Shown piece by piece: positions 12,561 to 24,915 of a stretch of 64,000 nucleotides of DNA. The notes under the pieces were generated by a model. The model was not told the DNA's origin and did no database searches. It saw only the letters and a program-made list of their open reading frames with translations. The position numbers and the translations under genes were made by a program. Each line of letters starts with the position of its first letter. Positions within the stretch are counted from its first letter, which is position 1. This DNA comes from Stenopsyche tienmushanensis (taxonomy: Eukaryota > Arthropoda > Insecta > Trichoptera > Stenopsychidae), in the NCBI GenBank assembly GCA_008973525.1, contig WACJ01000501.1, forward strand, positions 1,364,001 to 1,428,000, read 5' to 3'.

Positions 12561-15249
12561 CGTTAAAAGTCTCGCAAAAAAAAGGTTCCCATGTAAAATA
12601 TCCCACTCGAAACTGTCGGGTAATAGATGCCCGTGACAAGTGTAAGCTTGGCTCAAACTGGCCCCACGTAAGATGTGTTAAAACTGATCGAAAAACACAT
12701 AGAACCATTATTTTTAAAATCGTGACTCCAGCGACATCGTTAATCTCTCCCTTCTTGGCAGCACCATTTTTCAATTCGATCTGAAATAGTTAGTAGAATC
12801 TCACAATGAAAACGCGCAGCGATAAATCGAAACTGTTGGAAAAATGCCATCATTAATGGGTACCCCATTTTGATGTTGCATTCGGTAATCCGGATAGACA
12901 GGAGCGAAAGCGGACGACTGCTCTTCTGCTCATCAATTAGATTTTCTCTTTTGCGCCATAGCTCAACAACTGATCTTAACCAAGTATGGCCAAAGAAATT
13001 GCATCCATTCAAGCCGATCTTTTTTATCGTGCTTTCTTCGGCTCGATAAATAGATCCGCAGTGTATATAGTCGATTTCTATATTTTTCGCTTAGAAAATG
13101 CATAAAGGGTGTTCAATGAGGCTTTCCGCATGACAGAACAAAGCACGCAGAAGATAATCAGATTATGTTCTTAGATTCTTGTTTGTTGCTTCAATATGTT
13201 AGAAGTACCGGATGAAAATTTCGTTTTTTAAAAATGAAAATTATCTAAAAAAAAAACTTTCATTTATATTTCATCTTCCCTATTGAACACAATTGACCAT
13301 TAAAAGGGACTATGTAAAAAAACGATATTTTCATACGGTACTCCTAATATAATATTATAATTGCCATTGGGCGTTTTATAGACTGCTGTACACATTCAGC
13401 TCTGGAAGTTTCTCCTTGCCTTCTACGTATATACCGACTGCTTTGTTCTATTATTAAAGCATATTTGGGGTATGAAAACAATATCCCGGATGAGAAGAAG
13501 ATCAAATACTGCTATAAAGCCAAATATCCAATAGAAATTCCATCCGTATCGATAAAATTGTTTACCATCATCGCTCAAATCAGATTTAAATAATACTCTC
13601 TTCGCTGTTGTGACACCAAAGCTCTTCAGTAATAAGTATTGGCACAGCTGCAATGTATCTCGATAAAATATCTTCTTAGACCATAATGTTGCATAATTTT
13701 CCCTGTAGCTGTAATATATTGACGATGATGTATTATTATAATATTTATAACCAATTATTAACAGTAAATGAATGTCAAATCGAGATACTTTATTCATCAT
13801 ATTCGAATAGTTGATTTTACGAATATTTGAGATTCAATCTTTTCATTTAACTAATGTTGTAATTCTTACTCTGCCCATCTTTATTTTTTGTGTATCTTAT
13901 TATATCATGAGCCCGTCACATAATGTGTTAAAAATGGGTGTTTGCGCGATGTTCAGATTGTGGCGGTACGGCAGCTACATTTGCGCCTTTGGCCAGCCCA
14001 CGTGTCAATTACCGGGGTCGCTATATTTAGCGCGGGAAAATATCATAATGAAGTTTTCCCCGATCGAAAGGTCAATTATGCGACCGCGAATTACGCAACA
14101 CAACAGAAAGGGCACGTTGACAAGATAAAGAACGCCTGGAAGTTTGCGAAATCGATACCTTGTTTCGCAAAATAAATTATTCAGTCGCTTCTTGTAATTC
14201 GAGTGTCGTGCAAATATTGCGCAAGGGATTATTTTTTTAAAATTTCAGATCGGAAAAGGGGGATGATATTTCATCGCCGGAATGGAATTAAAACGGATAA
14301 CGCGTTACATAAGCGCGAGGAAATTACAGTCGAAAGATCCGCAGCAAAATAGGGGATGATTCGATTAGCTTTTGGATGGCCTTGACCCCTCCCCCTCCCC
14401 CACAAAAGCACCCCTTTTCATATGTATATTTAAATTACATTTGGATAAATGTTGACGAATTCGTGAAAGGCGTCGCGACTAAAAGAGACCTATCGATTCG
14501 GCGCCGGTGCCTGTCATTTAAATTTTCAGCGCATTCTCTTCGGGCGCAAAAAAAATTGATTTCCGAAGCGAATTTATCCCGTTTGGAATCCAATAAATTA
14601 TTATTGGGAACACTTCATTTCTCTCCGATTTTGTAAATTGAGTTTTCGGAGTAGCACTCCGCGCATCGAAAGAGTTTCCGCAGAGGCTTGTTTCCAATAA
14701 AAAATAGCTGCCACTTTCGGATGTCTTCGACGTCTAATTCCGGACCTATTTCTGGATCAATCGGATTAAACTGTCTTCGAGATGGCTGAGCATCATCCTA
14801 CATTCCAGAAATCCAATCAATCGCTTCTGGAACGCGTTCCAGTGACCGAAAGCGCAAACAAAAGAACCACCGTTTCACATACACGCTGAACGATCAAAAA
14901 CACTTACAAAAAAGATTTCGCTCTGCATTATTTAAACAATTCCCGTTTTAACCAATTCTAAAGGACACCCTTGATTACGATCCATTGTTCACATTATGTC
15001 CCAATTTGTCACTATGACGTACCCCATGGAGCTCAACTACGACCGACACACACAAATATGTACCTTGGTTACGCCTTGGAAAATTTTCAACATGATAATT
15101 ATTCTTGAAGAGTTTCGCAGAGCAGCGCTTAAAGTCTTGCATGGCAATAAAATAAGCCGAAGAATGTGACAAAAATTAAAATTCATACAAAACTTTTCAT
15201 TCACAGCAACAGCGGCTCGATACAGCGGTACCATTTAGTACCAAACACT

Positions 15250-15800
15250 TTTATTTTTAGCTAAATATGAGTGTCGTAGACCTCCGCCGCCGGGTCTTTT
15301 TGGATTGTCTTTTGGATTCTGGGGTGAAGTGTTACACCCACATCTCATCCCCCGTCACAGCAGAGTACACAAAATCTTCTTCTTGTACAAAACGTTCCAA
15401 ATATTCATCTGCGGTGGTCACGCGATTTTGATAGTGCTCCCTTGTATGCATTCTGAGCACCTATCTTGTACACCACTTCTTATAACCAAATTTTTTCAAC
15501 ACAATATCATTGAGAAGACTTCGAGAAATATCAGGATTTTTTTCTTGAAGGTGGCTAAGCATCACACGTCGGTCATTTCACACTTTTGCAATTTTTCGCA
15601 CAAGTACGTCAAAAATCGCTGATGGTTTCCCACTCCTTCCGACGATGACGGAATGTGATGGGAGCGCGCGACGATCTCTCCGTCGGAAGAATTTACTGCG
15701 ATTGAACAAAATGGCCGATAAATACGCTTGACCACACAAACTGACCGTTAGTATCTTTCCTACACGCCAGATACCAAAGCTCCGAAACAAACTAACCTAA
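15250..15800 (-). mobile_element. mariner transposase relic
   Basis: On the - strand, broken frames read VIVGRSGKPSAIFD (the linker after the N-terminal helix-turn-helix), then DEYLERFVQEEDF and VTGDEMWV followed by HFTPESKRQS, the first catalytic Asp block of mariner. In-frame stops make it dead. The flank from about 15,655 matches 22,415-22,485. Confidence 0.8.
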
Positions 15801-16256
15801 CCTAACCTTACTTTCTAGACGACCCTCATAAATTAGCCATTTCTTATCACCAGTTGTCAAGAAGGTGTAGTACATGTTTCGTCGATCGTTTTTGTTTGTA
15901 TTCGGTCAAGGCACGTGGTATCCATCCTACCCCATAACACCCATCCTATTCAATTGGCCGATGTGTTTTCAAATGCACAGCGATTCATGAGTATCCCATT
16001 TCATCGTTTGTTTGCCGTGGATCTGACTTGTTAGAGATTTTAATGCATCGTTATCAAAATTCGAAGAATCTCCCGTTCATCCCTTAAGCTTCCGATTCTC
16101 GAATTAAATTTCTGGAAGTAATATTGATATTTGCGTAACGATTACCACTTCTAATATCATTTGCAAATAATGTTTAATATATTTATGTTCATGTTTAGTC
16201 AAAATTATGCTAATGACCCGAACACATAAATACAGTTTTGCGAGTGTAAAACGCGC

Positions 16257-16276
16257 ATCATCATCATCATCACCAT
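16257..16276. repeat. (ATC)n microsatellite
   Basis: A short trinucleotide run on the + strand. Confidence 0.7.
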
Positions 16277-17689
16277 TACCGTCATAAGCACTAGATTTTC
16301 TACATCCCACACAGATTTCGCATCGTCTCTTGGGCACCATTCCATGTCAATTTAGATTAATAACCAATTAACTAATTTAGTGCTGATTGGTAATAATGTT
16401 TAACGTTACCGTATGGTCACGCTTGTATCTTAACCCTATGGGTACGGATATCTGGAGACAGAGACGGGTGTCTTGCTTCTCATCATACATTTATATATAA
16501 GGAGAAAGGTTGTGCTGTAAAGGCACCCATACACGTTTAAATGCTCGTTGGGAATTCGGCGCAGAACGAGATGCCCATTTCTTTTAAATAAATTATCGAA
16601 TGTACTAACGTTTGGTATGGTTATAACCTTTTGTGTCATCTATAGGCATTATTTAAAATCATGTAAAATCAAAATAAAACTTGTATGATAGTAAAAATAT
16701 AAATGTAAATACACACAAATTACAATATTATATTTCTCAAAAAGAACTTCTTCCTGTCACAATTCACTGTTATGAACAAAGTTTAAGAACAGAATAAGTG
16801 TCTAGAAATCGAAGCTCGAATATCGTGTTGTCTTAAAAACAGGCGTTTATTTTGATAATTAAGATACTGGCATCATTCTTATCGTTGACCAATTTTGTTA
16901 TTCCCTGTTGACTGTTCTGGACTGGCGTTATTAGCCGATTATCACCATTTATTTGCAAAATCTACCCTGAAGAAATTAACGAATATTGTGTGCTATCAAG
17001 AGTGTTAAGGTTCGTTTATTGAGTTTAATCTCATTTTTATTCACACTTGAACTTGTCAATTATAAAACATAATTTCAATGTGTGATTTTTTTAAATATAA
17101 AAGCCGAAGTGCTCATCTCATCTGAATGGCTGCGGGTAATTTCTCAATATGTGTCCCTGATTATTTATTTATACATCCCATCCAAATTCGCCCAAAGTCA
17201 GGATCACAGCCATGCCGTCTTATTAATTCATACACCCCGATACACGTTCAATAATTAATGAGCGAGAAAGGAAAAGTGTGGGTAGTCTATTATAGCATTA
17301 TTTAGCATCGCGGGTGAATGTGGTATCGTATAATTAATTTGCTGAGATCAATAGTACTATGTATGGAAACCATGGGAATTTAAAAGCATTCAGCGACCGA
17401 AGATGCTTGTATGATAATATTTGGTTTTGGTATGCTTCCTTTTTTTCTTATATTTTATTTTTACCGTAGGACGTCTTTCACATTTTCTTTTGGGGATTAA
17501 TTCTGGAGAGGTACAACGCCAAATTCAAATCGTTTCATGGATCACGCTCATCTGTGACATGACAAAATTTATACAAGTCCAGGTTGAGTGAGCAATTTCA
17601 TGCAGCCTCAATTCACAATGCTTAATTTTATGCAAATATTTACCTCAAAGTTTAACTTGCTTCTTCAGATAAATATTGGCGCCTTTATA

Positions 17690-18531
17690 AAGGTCTTAAC
17701 ACGCTCGATTTTTTAAATGTAAATATAACAAGTTATGTGTGAGATATCCACTCAATATTTATATGAAAGAATATTTTATGGCAATAAGCATGGAACGTCG
17801 TTCAAATGTCCGCCGCGGCTTTGCTTGGTTGCACGTATTCGGGCGGTCCAATTTACGATGACTGTCGCATAGATGTTCGTTATGTCAACTTTGAGGACAA
17901 TATTGTTTGTAGTTTATTTGCATAGAGCTGTGATTTGAGAAGAATAATAGAATCAGAAACGCTACAGAAACAGTTGGAAAAACCAAATGCCGATATAATT
18001 GAAATCAGCACACCAATAAGGAAAATTTAAATTTGATTGAAAAACTATTCAAAAATTTTGACCATGTCAAAAAAGGTGTGATATTTTAGATATTCTTTAC
18101 GATTTTCTATTGTCGATAAAACCAATTGTATCGAGAACTAAGAGGGTTTTTTCGACAGCAGACACAATAAAAACGAAATTAAATTTAACATCTTGATGCG
18201 GGTACAATCGCGTATTTGCGATCGAATTTCAGTGGTTCAGAAATAGCATTCTTGCACGTTGAGTTCGGAGGCTGTGAGTGGGAGACAGAGACGGAGAGTG
18301 TCTCGCTTACATTGTATGATTGTATAGACTAACCCAGATTTCAAGTGCATTGCTTATTTTTACCCGAAGAAATTGCGTGCTGTCAACAGTGTTAAGCGGA
18401 CCATTCATTTCGGTGAAGTATGAATTTGGTCATCAAAGTGTTTCAGTAGGTGATTTGCCATATACTACTGAACAATTTAAAACAAATTTGAAACGAACAA
18501 ATTTCGAGTATCCTTATTGAAACACCCTGTA
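17690..18531. mobile_element. mariner-like relic, family 1 copy b
   Basis: The left end (ggtcttaacacgctcgattt) and the following 180 bases match copies at 2,863 and 42,885. The right end reads ccttattgaaacaccctgta, an inverted match to the left terminus of the family. The interior is degenerate and has no transposase frame. Confidence 0.65.
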
Positions 18532-20617
18532 GAATTCATTCATAGTGAATCTTCTTACGTTGAATCAGCAGCGAGTATCAGATCAATCTTAACTCATTCC
18601 GGTCCTATATTACACCTGTTGAGATATCAATTTTTCCGATAATGTTCCGATGGGTTCTATGATAGGCTTTGCAAATTCGCAAATTCTTACCAAAAATGCC
18701 AAAGCAAAAAAAACTACAGACAAATTTAATAAATCGTCTATGTATCGCCACGCCGCACATTTGGCGGAATTTTTTCGCTTTTGTGTATATTTTGTTGGTC
18801 ACAAAAATATTCATATTTCACTCTCATCCATCATCATCAGGTTATAGTTCTGAATGATTTTATCTTTTGAAATAATATTTATATCTAAGTATTCGCGTGT
18901 GCGTCGCGGTGGTCCATAAGCGAGCCATGCTCCTGCAGAGCACATCTCACACGGCGACACTGACCTCGTGTAAGACGGGACGCACGTTTTAATCAGCAAG
19001 AACTGCCTAATTTATTCATCGCTATCGTCCAATTCGGGATTGGAAGCTTTCAGCTGTACGTCGTGACTTTCAGATTAATAAATTACACGCGGATTTATGG
19101 ACGACATGCATCGATAACCGTCTGAACATTAAACATGTGAGTCCAGAGAAAGCGAGAACGCCCATCGGGTCACGCCAGGCGATATCGTGCCGATAATACG
19201 GGGACGCTCATTAATAATACTCGGATTTTGTTCGCTATGGAATTAGTGTAATTTGTAAAATTGCGAATTTAATTCGCAGGCGCCCGGAAGAACGCCTCTC
19301 CATCGGCGGTTCGTAAATTGAAGAAATGCGTACTCCGGGACTTTTTTTTGCTCGAAATGCGGCCAGTTTGTTAAATTGAAGCAATCTATCAGAAGTATGT
19401 AAGTGACGTTGGTTGCGGGAAAATTGTATCGATCCTCTTTTTGGCTCTTTCTTATGATTTGGGGCTCGAGAACAACGCTCCGGCCGAAGAGCCGTTGAAC
19501 TCCCTCGATTATTTTTTATTCTTGGATAATGGGACTCGAACGGGTCACCAAAATAGCTCATCTAATCGGTTATTTATCGGAGGGGCCTTACACGCATGAT
19601 TCTAACCCTTCGTGCGTGAAACGCACTCCCATATTTTTGTATTCGGATGTGTTTGCATTCAATTAGCGTATTCAGCACATGCAGGGCCGTGTTTGTTCAT
19701 CGTCGGAGATACGACTCAAATGGGTTTCTTGTGTGTCTTACACTCGTGGACGAAGCCTTGTTGTCGTTCAAGAGGGCGAGAGGCCTGTGGATAATTAGCA
19801 GCTCCAACGAATTGCATAAGCGATCTTATCCAGAAAAATCCCATCCTGTATAAAATAAAAGTACTCGGGCTATTTCAATTAATTAAATAAACTCAGATCA
19901 ATTAACCTTTTGTTTTTACCGTTACTTTGTCTTGGGTGTGAAGTGATGGATCCATTTTTAATCCATGGATATCTCGACTTTATTGCTTTGCCAAACACTT
20001 CCTCACGATGCTGTTTTTATTGCATTATGAGCAAACCCGGCACCCACCATACGCACAGCTTTATCATGTTCAAATTTTCAATCAATATGTGATGTAGAGT
20101 CTCTTCAATATCCATTCATAAGAAGGGGTAACATCCATTTCGTCTTATTCGCTCGATATTAAAGATATCATAACTTCGTTTACTCAGCGGGTCTCCTGAA
20201 TGAACGCATCGACGGGCACTTTCGCGATGGTCTCGATAGGGAGTGTGGAGAGGTTTATAAATACTGAGCAGTTTTACTCGGAAGACAGTGAAAAACTACT
20301 CTAGACGACCTTTTTGATTTTACTGGAAAAGGCTTTTCGGAGTGCAAAGAGTCCAGTCCCTCCTTCACTCGCTAGGACGTTCGCTCCTATACCAACTGAG
20401 GGTGTCTCTCCGTCCACGTGCAATTTACCCGAGCAAATTCGAGACTTAGTAGTTTCTTATCTCAGTTCGGCGATTTCAAAACGATAAAGAAGGCAACGGA
20501 AGAAAATTCTGTTATCTTTGCAAAGTGAAACTCTTCATTTCCCACTCCTTAACGTCATTTGTTTGATCTTCTTCTTGTCGTTGTTCTGTTCCTAAAGCTT
20601 CTTGGCACCATATCTCC

Positions 20618-20660
20618 ATATTTCCATATCATGCGTCGACGACGCATGATATGGAAATAT
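20618..20660. repeat. Perfect 20-bp inverted repeat with 3-base loop
   Basis: Left arm 20,618-20,637 and right arm 20,641-20,660 are perfect reverse complements separated by gac. It lies about 470 bases before the GC-rich exon. It could be a MITE core or simply a hairpin. Confidence 0.85.
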
Positions 20661-21127
20661 TGCAATTTTACTCGGAAAATTTGAAACGATCGCTGACATT
20701 TTTTTGCTATGATTTCATTATTGTGCTAATACGTCTTTATTTATTGACCGCTCTTTGAGGTCAACTTATATTAAATTCCGGCGTAACGTGAGCGGAATTT
20801 TAATACTCCTGTTTATATATCGAAATACCGCTTTCGTTTTATATTCATTTTGCATTTTCCGGCTGAAATTTGCTTAAAACTGTTTATTATTCCCGAAATA
20901 CATTGTTGCGACTCACAATTTCGGAAGGACGTGACCGAAGTCGTCGATGTTCGTAACGGTGCTATTCGTTTTTTGATAGGTCCGAATGAGTTATCGAATC
21001 CGGTCACGATGTGGATATGAAATGCTACGCTTTATGATGCGTAATTAGTGAGGGTCTGTCGTCGGAAGGAAGCGCAGGGACGTCTGAAATGACGTCGCTC
21101 TTCCCGGACTGAAAGTGATAGTGGCAG

Positions 21128-22048
21128 GTCAAGCTTGCACGGCCCCCGGGGATGTCGGCGCGCAACCCCTGGGGCCGTCCCTCTATTATTACGGCGACCT
21201 CGCCCGCAACAGGGAGAAGAAGACGCCGGAGGAGTTCCCGCTCACCCACAGGCCCGTCAAGTCGCCGAAGAATCTCACCGCCGGAAGGGCGAACGGGCGA
21301 CTCGAAAACGTAGAGAGATGCTTCGATCAGGCGGGCGAACGCGGGGAGATCCCGCGCAGGGACTTCAGAAAGACGGACAGGTCGAACAGAGACAACAGGG
21401 TGCTCACGCTGGACGCTCACAATAGGAGGAGGAAGAAGCAGAAGTTCGGCAGGAGGAGGACGAACACCTTCGACGGCGAGATCCCCCACTCGAGGACGAA
21501 GATCGAGCGCAACGGCAACAGCGACGGCGACACCGATTACGTCGACAACGACTTCGATGATTTCGAGAGCGGCGCCAAAGACGGATTCGAGTTTGCCGAC
21601 GGCAGGGCGCCGGGAAAGTCGGGAGAGGACCTGCCCCTCTTGGGCATCTCCGCCAACCCGTGCCCGGTGGCCTTGGCTGACAGATCCAAGGCGTATCTGT
21701 GCAAGAACCTCGACCTGGAAGCGGACGACGTCAGTCCTGACTTACGACGAGCCGAACGTCGCCAGGAAGAGCATCACCTATTCCAACGCGGGCACGTTTC
21801 CCATGCCCGACGGCAAGAAGGGCGGCCACTACGACGAACCCGAAGCCTGCGCCCAGGCGGTCCTCGACGGCGAGGGGGACGACTGGAACGCAGGCGGGGT
21901 CGCCAGGAGCCGAAGTTGGTATCTGTGCTGTCCGGGGGCCGGGAACGGCGCCATGCAAAATCCGGGAGGCGCCGCCGTACAAGAGGACCCCCACAGAACG
22001 ACGCCCCTGCCGGTGACGAGCGCTCCGAGTCCCGGAGAAAACCAATAC
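21128..22048 (+). CDS. GC-rich orphan exon of unknown gene, with apparent frameshift
   Basis: An island of about 920 bases has strongly G/C-ending codons inside AT-rich intron sequence of mcc, which points to a genuinely selected reading frame. The frame opens after a gtggcag acceptor and runs through a basic stretch (NRRRKKQKFGRRR), an acidic stretch (DTDYVDNDFDDFESG) and NPCPVALADRSKAYLC, to about 21,730. The G/C-ending frame then continues one base out (TYDEPNVARKSITYSNAG, then DDWNAGG and WYLCCPG) to a gtaaga donor at 22,049. The frame switch near 21,728-21,742 could be an assembly error, a small unseen intron or a mutation. The basic tract could be a proprotein-processing site, which would suit a secreted precursor, but I do not recognise the family. 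A possible next exon in phase follows the tctgcag acceptor at 22,710. I saw no ATG-led start; the exon looks internal. Confidence 0.45.
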
Positions 22049-22179
22049 GTAAGATTTTTTTTGAATCCTCACTAAAGAGGGACATGCACTCATTTTCAGT
22101 GACGCGTCGCTGCCGCTTTAAAAATATTTCATCTCATTGCGTCATCACCGATTTCGGACGATCGATCTTAAATATTCTC

Positions 22180-22560
22180 ACATTCTTTCTGAGCCAACTC
22201 TAATCCCACAGACGTATGTTCCTCGACCGATATCCTCAATTTTTATTCGATTAGATATTCGACAGAAACCACTGATTGTCTTCCACTTTTTGCCTGCGCG
22301 AGTATCAGTACGGCCTTCTCTGAACAACCTAACCCACATCGTGACATGTTGTCGACTCAGCACATCACTACCGCAAACTTTCACGAGCTTCCGATGTATA
22401 TTGTATTGACGGGAGGTGGTGGGAGAGCGCGACGATCTCTCCATTGGAAGAATTTACTGTGACTGAACAAAATGACCGACAAATACGCGGGACCAAATAA
22501 AAACTTCCGGGAAAAAATAAAAATCCCCCGACCGGAGCCCTTGTAACCTTATTTTCCGGA
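22180..22560 (-). mobile_element. mariner transposase N-terminal relic
   Basis: The - strand frame reads VCGSDVLSRQHVTMWVRLF and then REGRTDTRAG, the N-terminal helix-turn-helix of mariner transposases. Its flank (gacgatctctccattggaag) also occurs at 15,670. The catalytic domain is missing. Confidence 0.7.
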
Positions 22561-24446
22561 TGATCCTCAGATCTACAAAGCAAAATCCCAACACAGCCAT
22601 TCACCAGTCACAGGGGAAGTACACTGATAATCGCCCGATTTATTTTTTAGCGTTTATTCTTAGTATTTTTTACGTTAAATACGTCATCTTTCATTCCATA
22701 TATCTGCAGGATTGTGTGCTGAACGTGTCTCGCGCGATCAAATGCCTTTGCAATATCTATAAAGCGTCTGTTGCATACATGCTTACGAACTTAATATATT
22801 TTATGGCTTTTGTATTATTTTATTGTGTTTCTACATATGCAGGATTTAAAAATCATTTCCCATCGTCATAAGACATTATAAATAGTGCAGCATCATCGCT
22901 AATTCGTCGACTTCTGTTATCTTCCTTGTTTGATGCGAATTTCGCTGAGGATCGAAATACTTCTCGTCTTTCCTCACATTGTGGATCCCCCATAAGCTAT
23001 TCGTCATTTGATCTTGTATGAGTTATCCATATAATATGCGAAACGATTATGCCGAAATAACAATCGAGTCCATACTAGTATGTATTCTATCGTACCTGGG
23101 GATGATTTTCAGTAAAAAGAATAATACATTTTTTGTGGGTTCTAAGCTTTCGTGGATTAGATGATAAATCTTATTTCCTGGTAAACTGGACGCCGTTTGT
23201 TCAGCGATCGAACCGGAATAGTCGTAATAAAAGTGTGTACACATTATCTCCGATGTGAAACCACAAACTCTATCCTAGATAAGCTCTATCAGAGATAGGA
23301 AAACAATTCTTTTACGATCTGTAAACCGTTGTGTCTTTGTTTTCCGCCGTTGTTCGGATGTAAATGTCCAAATCTTATCTTTACTTCCTCGTTTATTTTT
23401 CCGCTCCTTCCTCGTGGAGATATTTCGAAGTCCGACGATACAAACCGTGATGGCCAAGTTTTAACACTTGCCACTCGATGGACATAGCCATAGAGACTCG
23501 TGCTGCATCAGATCGGTTGTTCCACTTCCTGATGCGTGTGATCCAAAATAGATCAGAATAGACACCCTGCATTGTATGGCGCCTTCACGCGCATTTTGTT
23601 AACACTTTGAGTGCGACAAACAAACATTTACATCCAAAAGAACAAACCTTGAAATTCACAGATGTTATTTTGGCCTACTGGATTGTCTGGTTTCCTTCTT
23701 AGTCGATGCATGTTCTGCCCCAAGTCACGATTTGATTCAAATGAACAAGAGCTTCGAACCGTTATTTATTTCATTTCGATTTCCGTTCCGGTTCAATCTA
23801 AGAATGCATGTGGTGAATTTAGTAAAATACTTAAAAGCATTCCAGAATATCCTTTATATTATGTTGTAACGTAGGCCCTTGACCGAATTCTCGGGGTCCA
23901 GCTATCCTCGTCGCAGGCTGCACTCTCACAGCAGATGACGGTATCCTCGCTGCGTCATCCGTAACGTCGTCCAGAAAGACTCAAAAGATCAGATCTTCAT
24001 GACTACGCGTATTTTTCACTCTGTGTCGGCTGCGGTTACGAGGCGTAGACGTGCTTCCGAGGGACTCCAAATCGAACCCTATTTCTAACTAAATTACGAT
24101 TGAATTCAGACTCGAATTGAGACGATAATTATGGATGCTCTTGCAACTTTACATCCGCTGTAATTTCCATATCGCTCTGAAGAATGTCGCTTCCGCCATC
24201 GTATTCGCTGCAGGATGTTTCGATTTTTCGAGAATCGTCATCCGCTCGGTGGTACGCATAAGGTGTCCAATGGTGTAGATAGCTGAGTTTTGTTAATTTT
24301 TAATGAAAACTTATTTTCTTTAGAATAAAATCGGAAAATTAAAAGCTTTCTCGGCAATCCCGACCTTTCCATGTTACAGTGTCAAAACTAGTTTCAAAAA
24401 AAAAATATCTCTCAATTGTAGAAGATTTATCTTACATACAGAGTGC

Positions 24447-24490
24447 GGCAGGGAAACTACCTTATTTTAAAATAAGGTCGTTTCCCTGCC
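24447..24490. repeat. Near-perfect 44-base palindrome
   Basis: The arms 24,447-24,468 and 24,469-24,490 are reverse complements with one mismatch and no loop. The end gtgcggcagggaaactacc looks like a transposon terminal repeat in head-to-head arrangement. It sits about 430 bases upstream of an mcc exon. Confidence 0.8.
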
Positions 24491-24915
24491 GTGTCCCATA
24501 TAAAATATATATATAAATAGATGTTTAAAACTATTATTAATATTTAAATACAAACAATCCTTCTTAAAATTAAATAATTCTAAATAAATGTAACTATTTC
24601 TAATTGGCATTGTAGACGAAGATTCGATAGACTTATAATTATAATTCCCATAAGATATCGTTTCGTCTGGCAAACTTGTTTCAGTTACAGAACATGTTAA
24701 TTTAATAGTATGAATAAAATTGTGAATCCAATAATATAATGATACTTTCCATTTGGAAATTCCATTGAGGCTCCTAATTGCTAATTTAAACATCACGCTA
24801 TGTAATGCCAAATGGGTAATATCTCTGTACAAATAGTCTATATGTCTATATTTTAGTATAGAATTTGATGACATGAGGTCTTTTATTAAAAGCTAGTAAA
24901 TTTATTTCTTTATAG

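Larger units (their letters stand above)
643..24915 (+). other. 24-kb mcc intron
   Basis: This is the stretch between the phase-0 donor gtgagt at 643 and the acceptor tatag at 24,915. Besides the separate entries inside it, I see no convincing genes. Positions 1,010-2,160 and 18,900-19,600 are less AT-rich and contain CpG-rich patches but no coherent frame. 3,300-6,100 is AT-rich with scattered fragments, including a transposase-like motif PPYSPD on the - strand near 5,500. 13,080-14,960, 16,300-17,690, 19,600-20,600 and 22,870-24,440 show nothing I can name. Confidence 0.6.

Noticed and set aside
13423..13800. 125-codon - strand frame
   Set aside because: Tyr/Phe/Ile/Asn-rich translation typical of AT-rich noncoding DNA, no motif or splice support.
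21025..21489. - strand frame over the GC-rich island
   Set aside because: The G/C third-position bias fits the + strand; the - frame is a shadow.
22560..22871. 103-codon + frame
   Set aside because: No recognisable motif; kept only as a possible second exon of the GC-rich gene from 22,710.
24467..24874. 135-codon - strand frame just before an mcc exon
   Set aside because: AT-rich composition, starts within a palindrome, no motif or splice context; probably chance or transposon debris.
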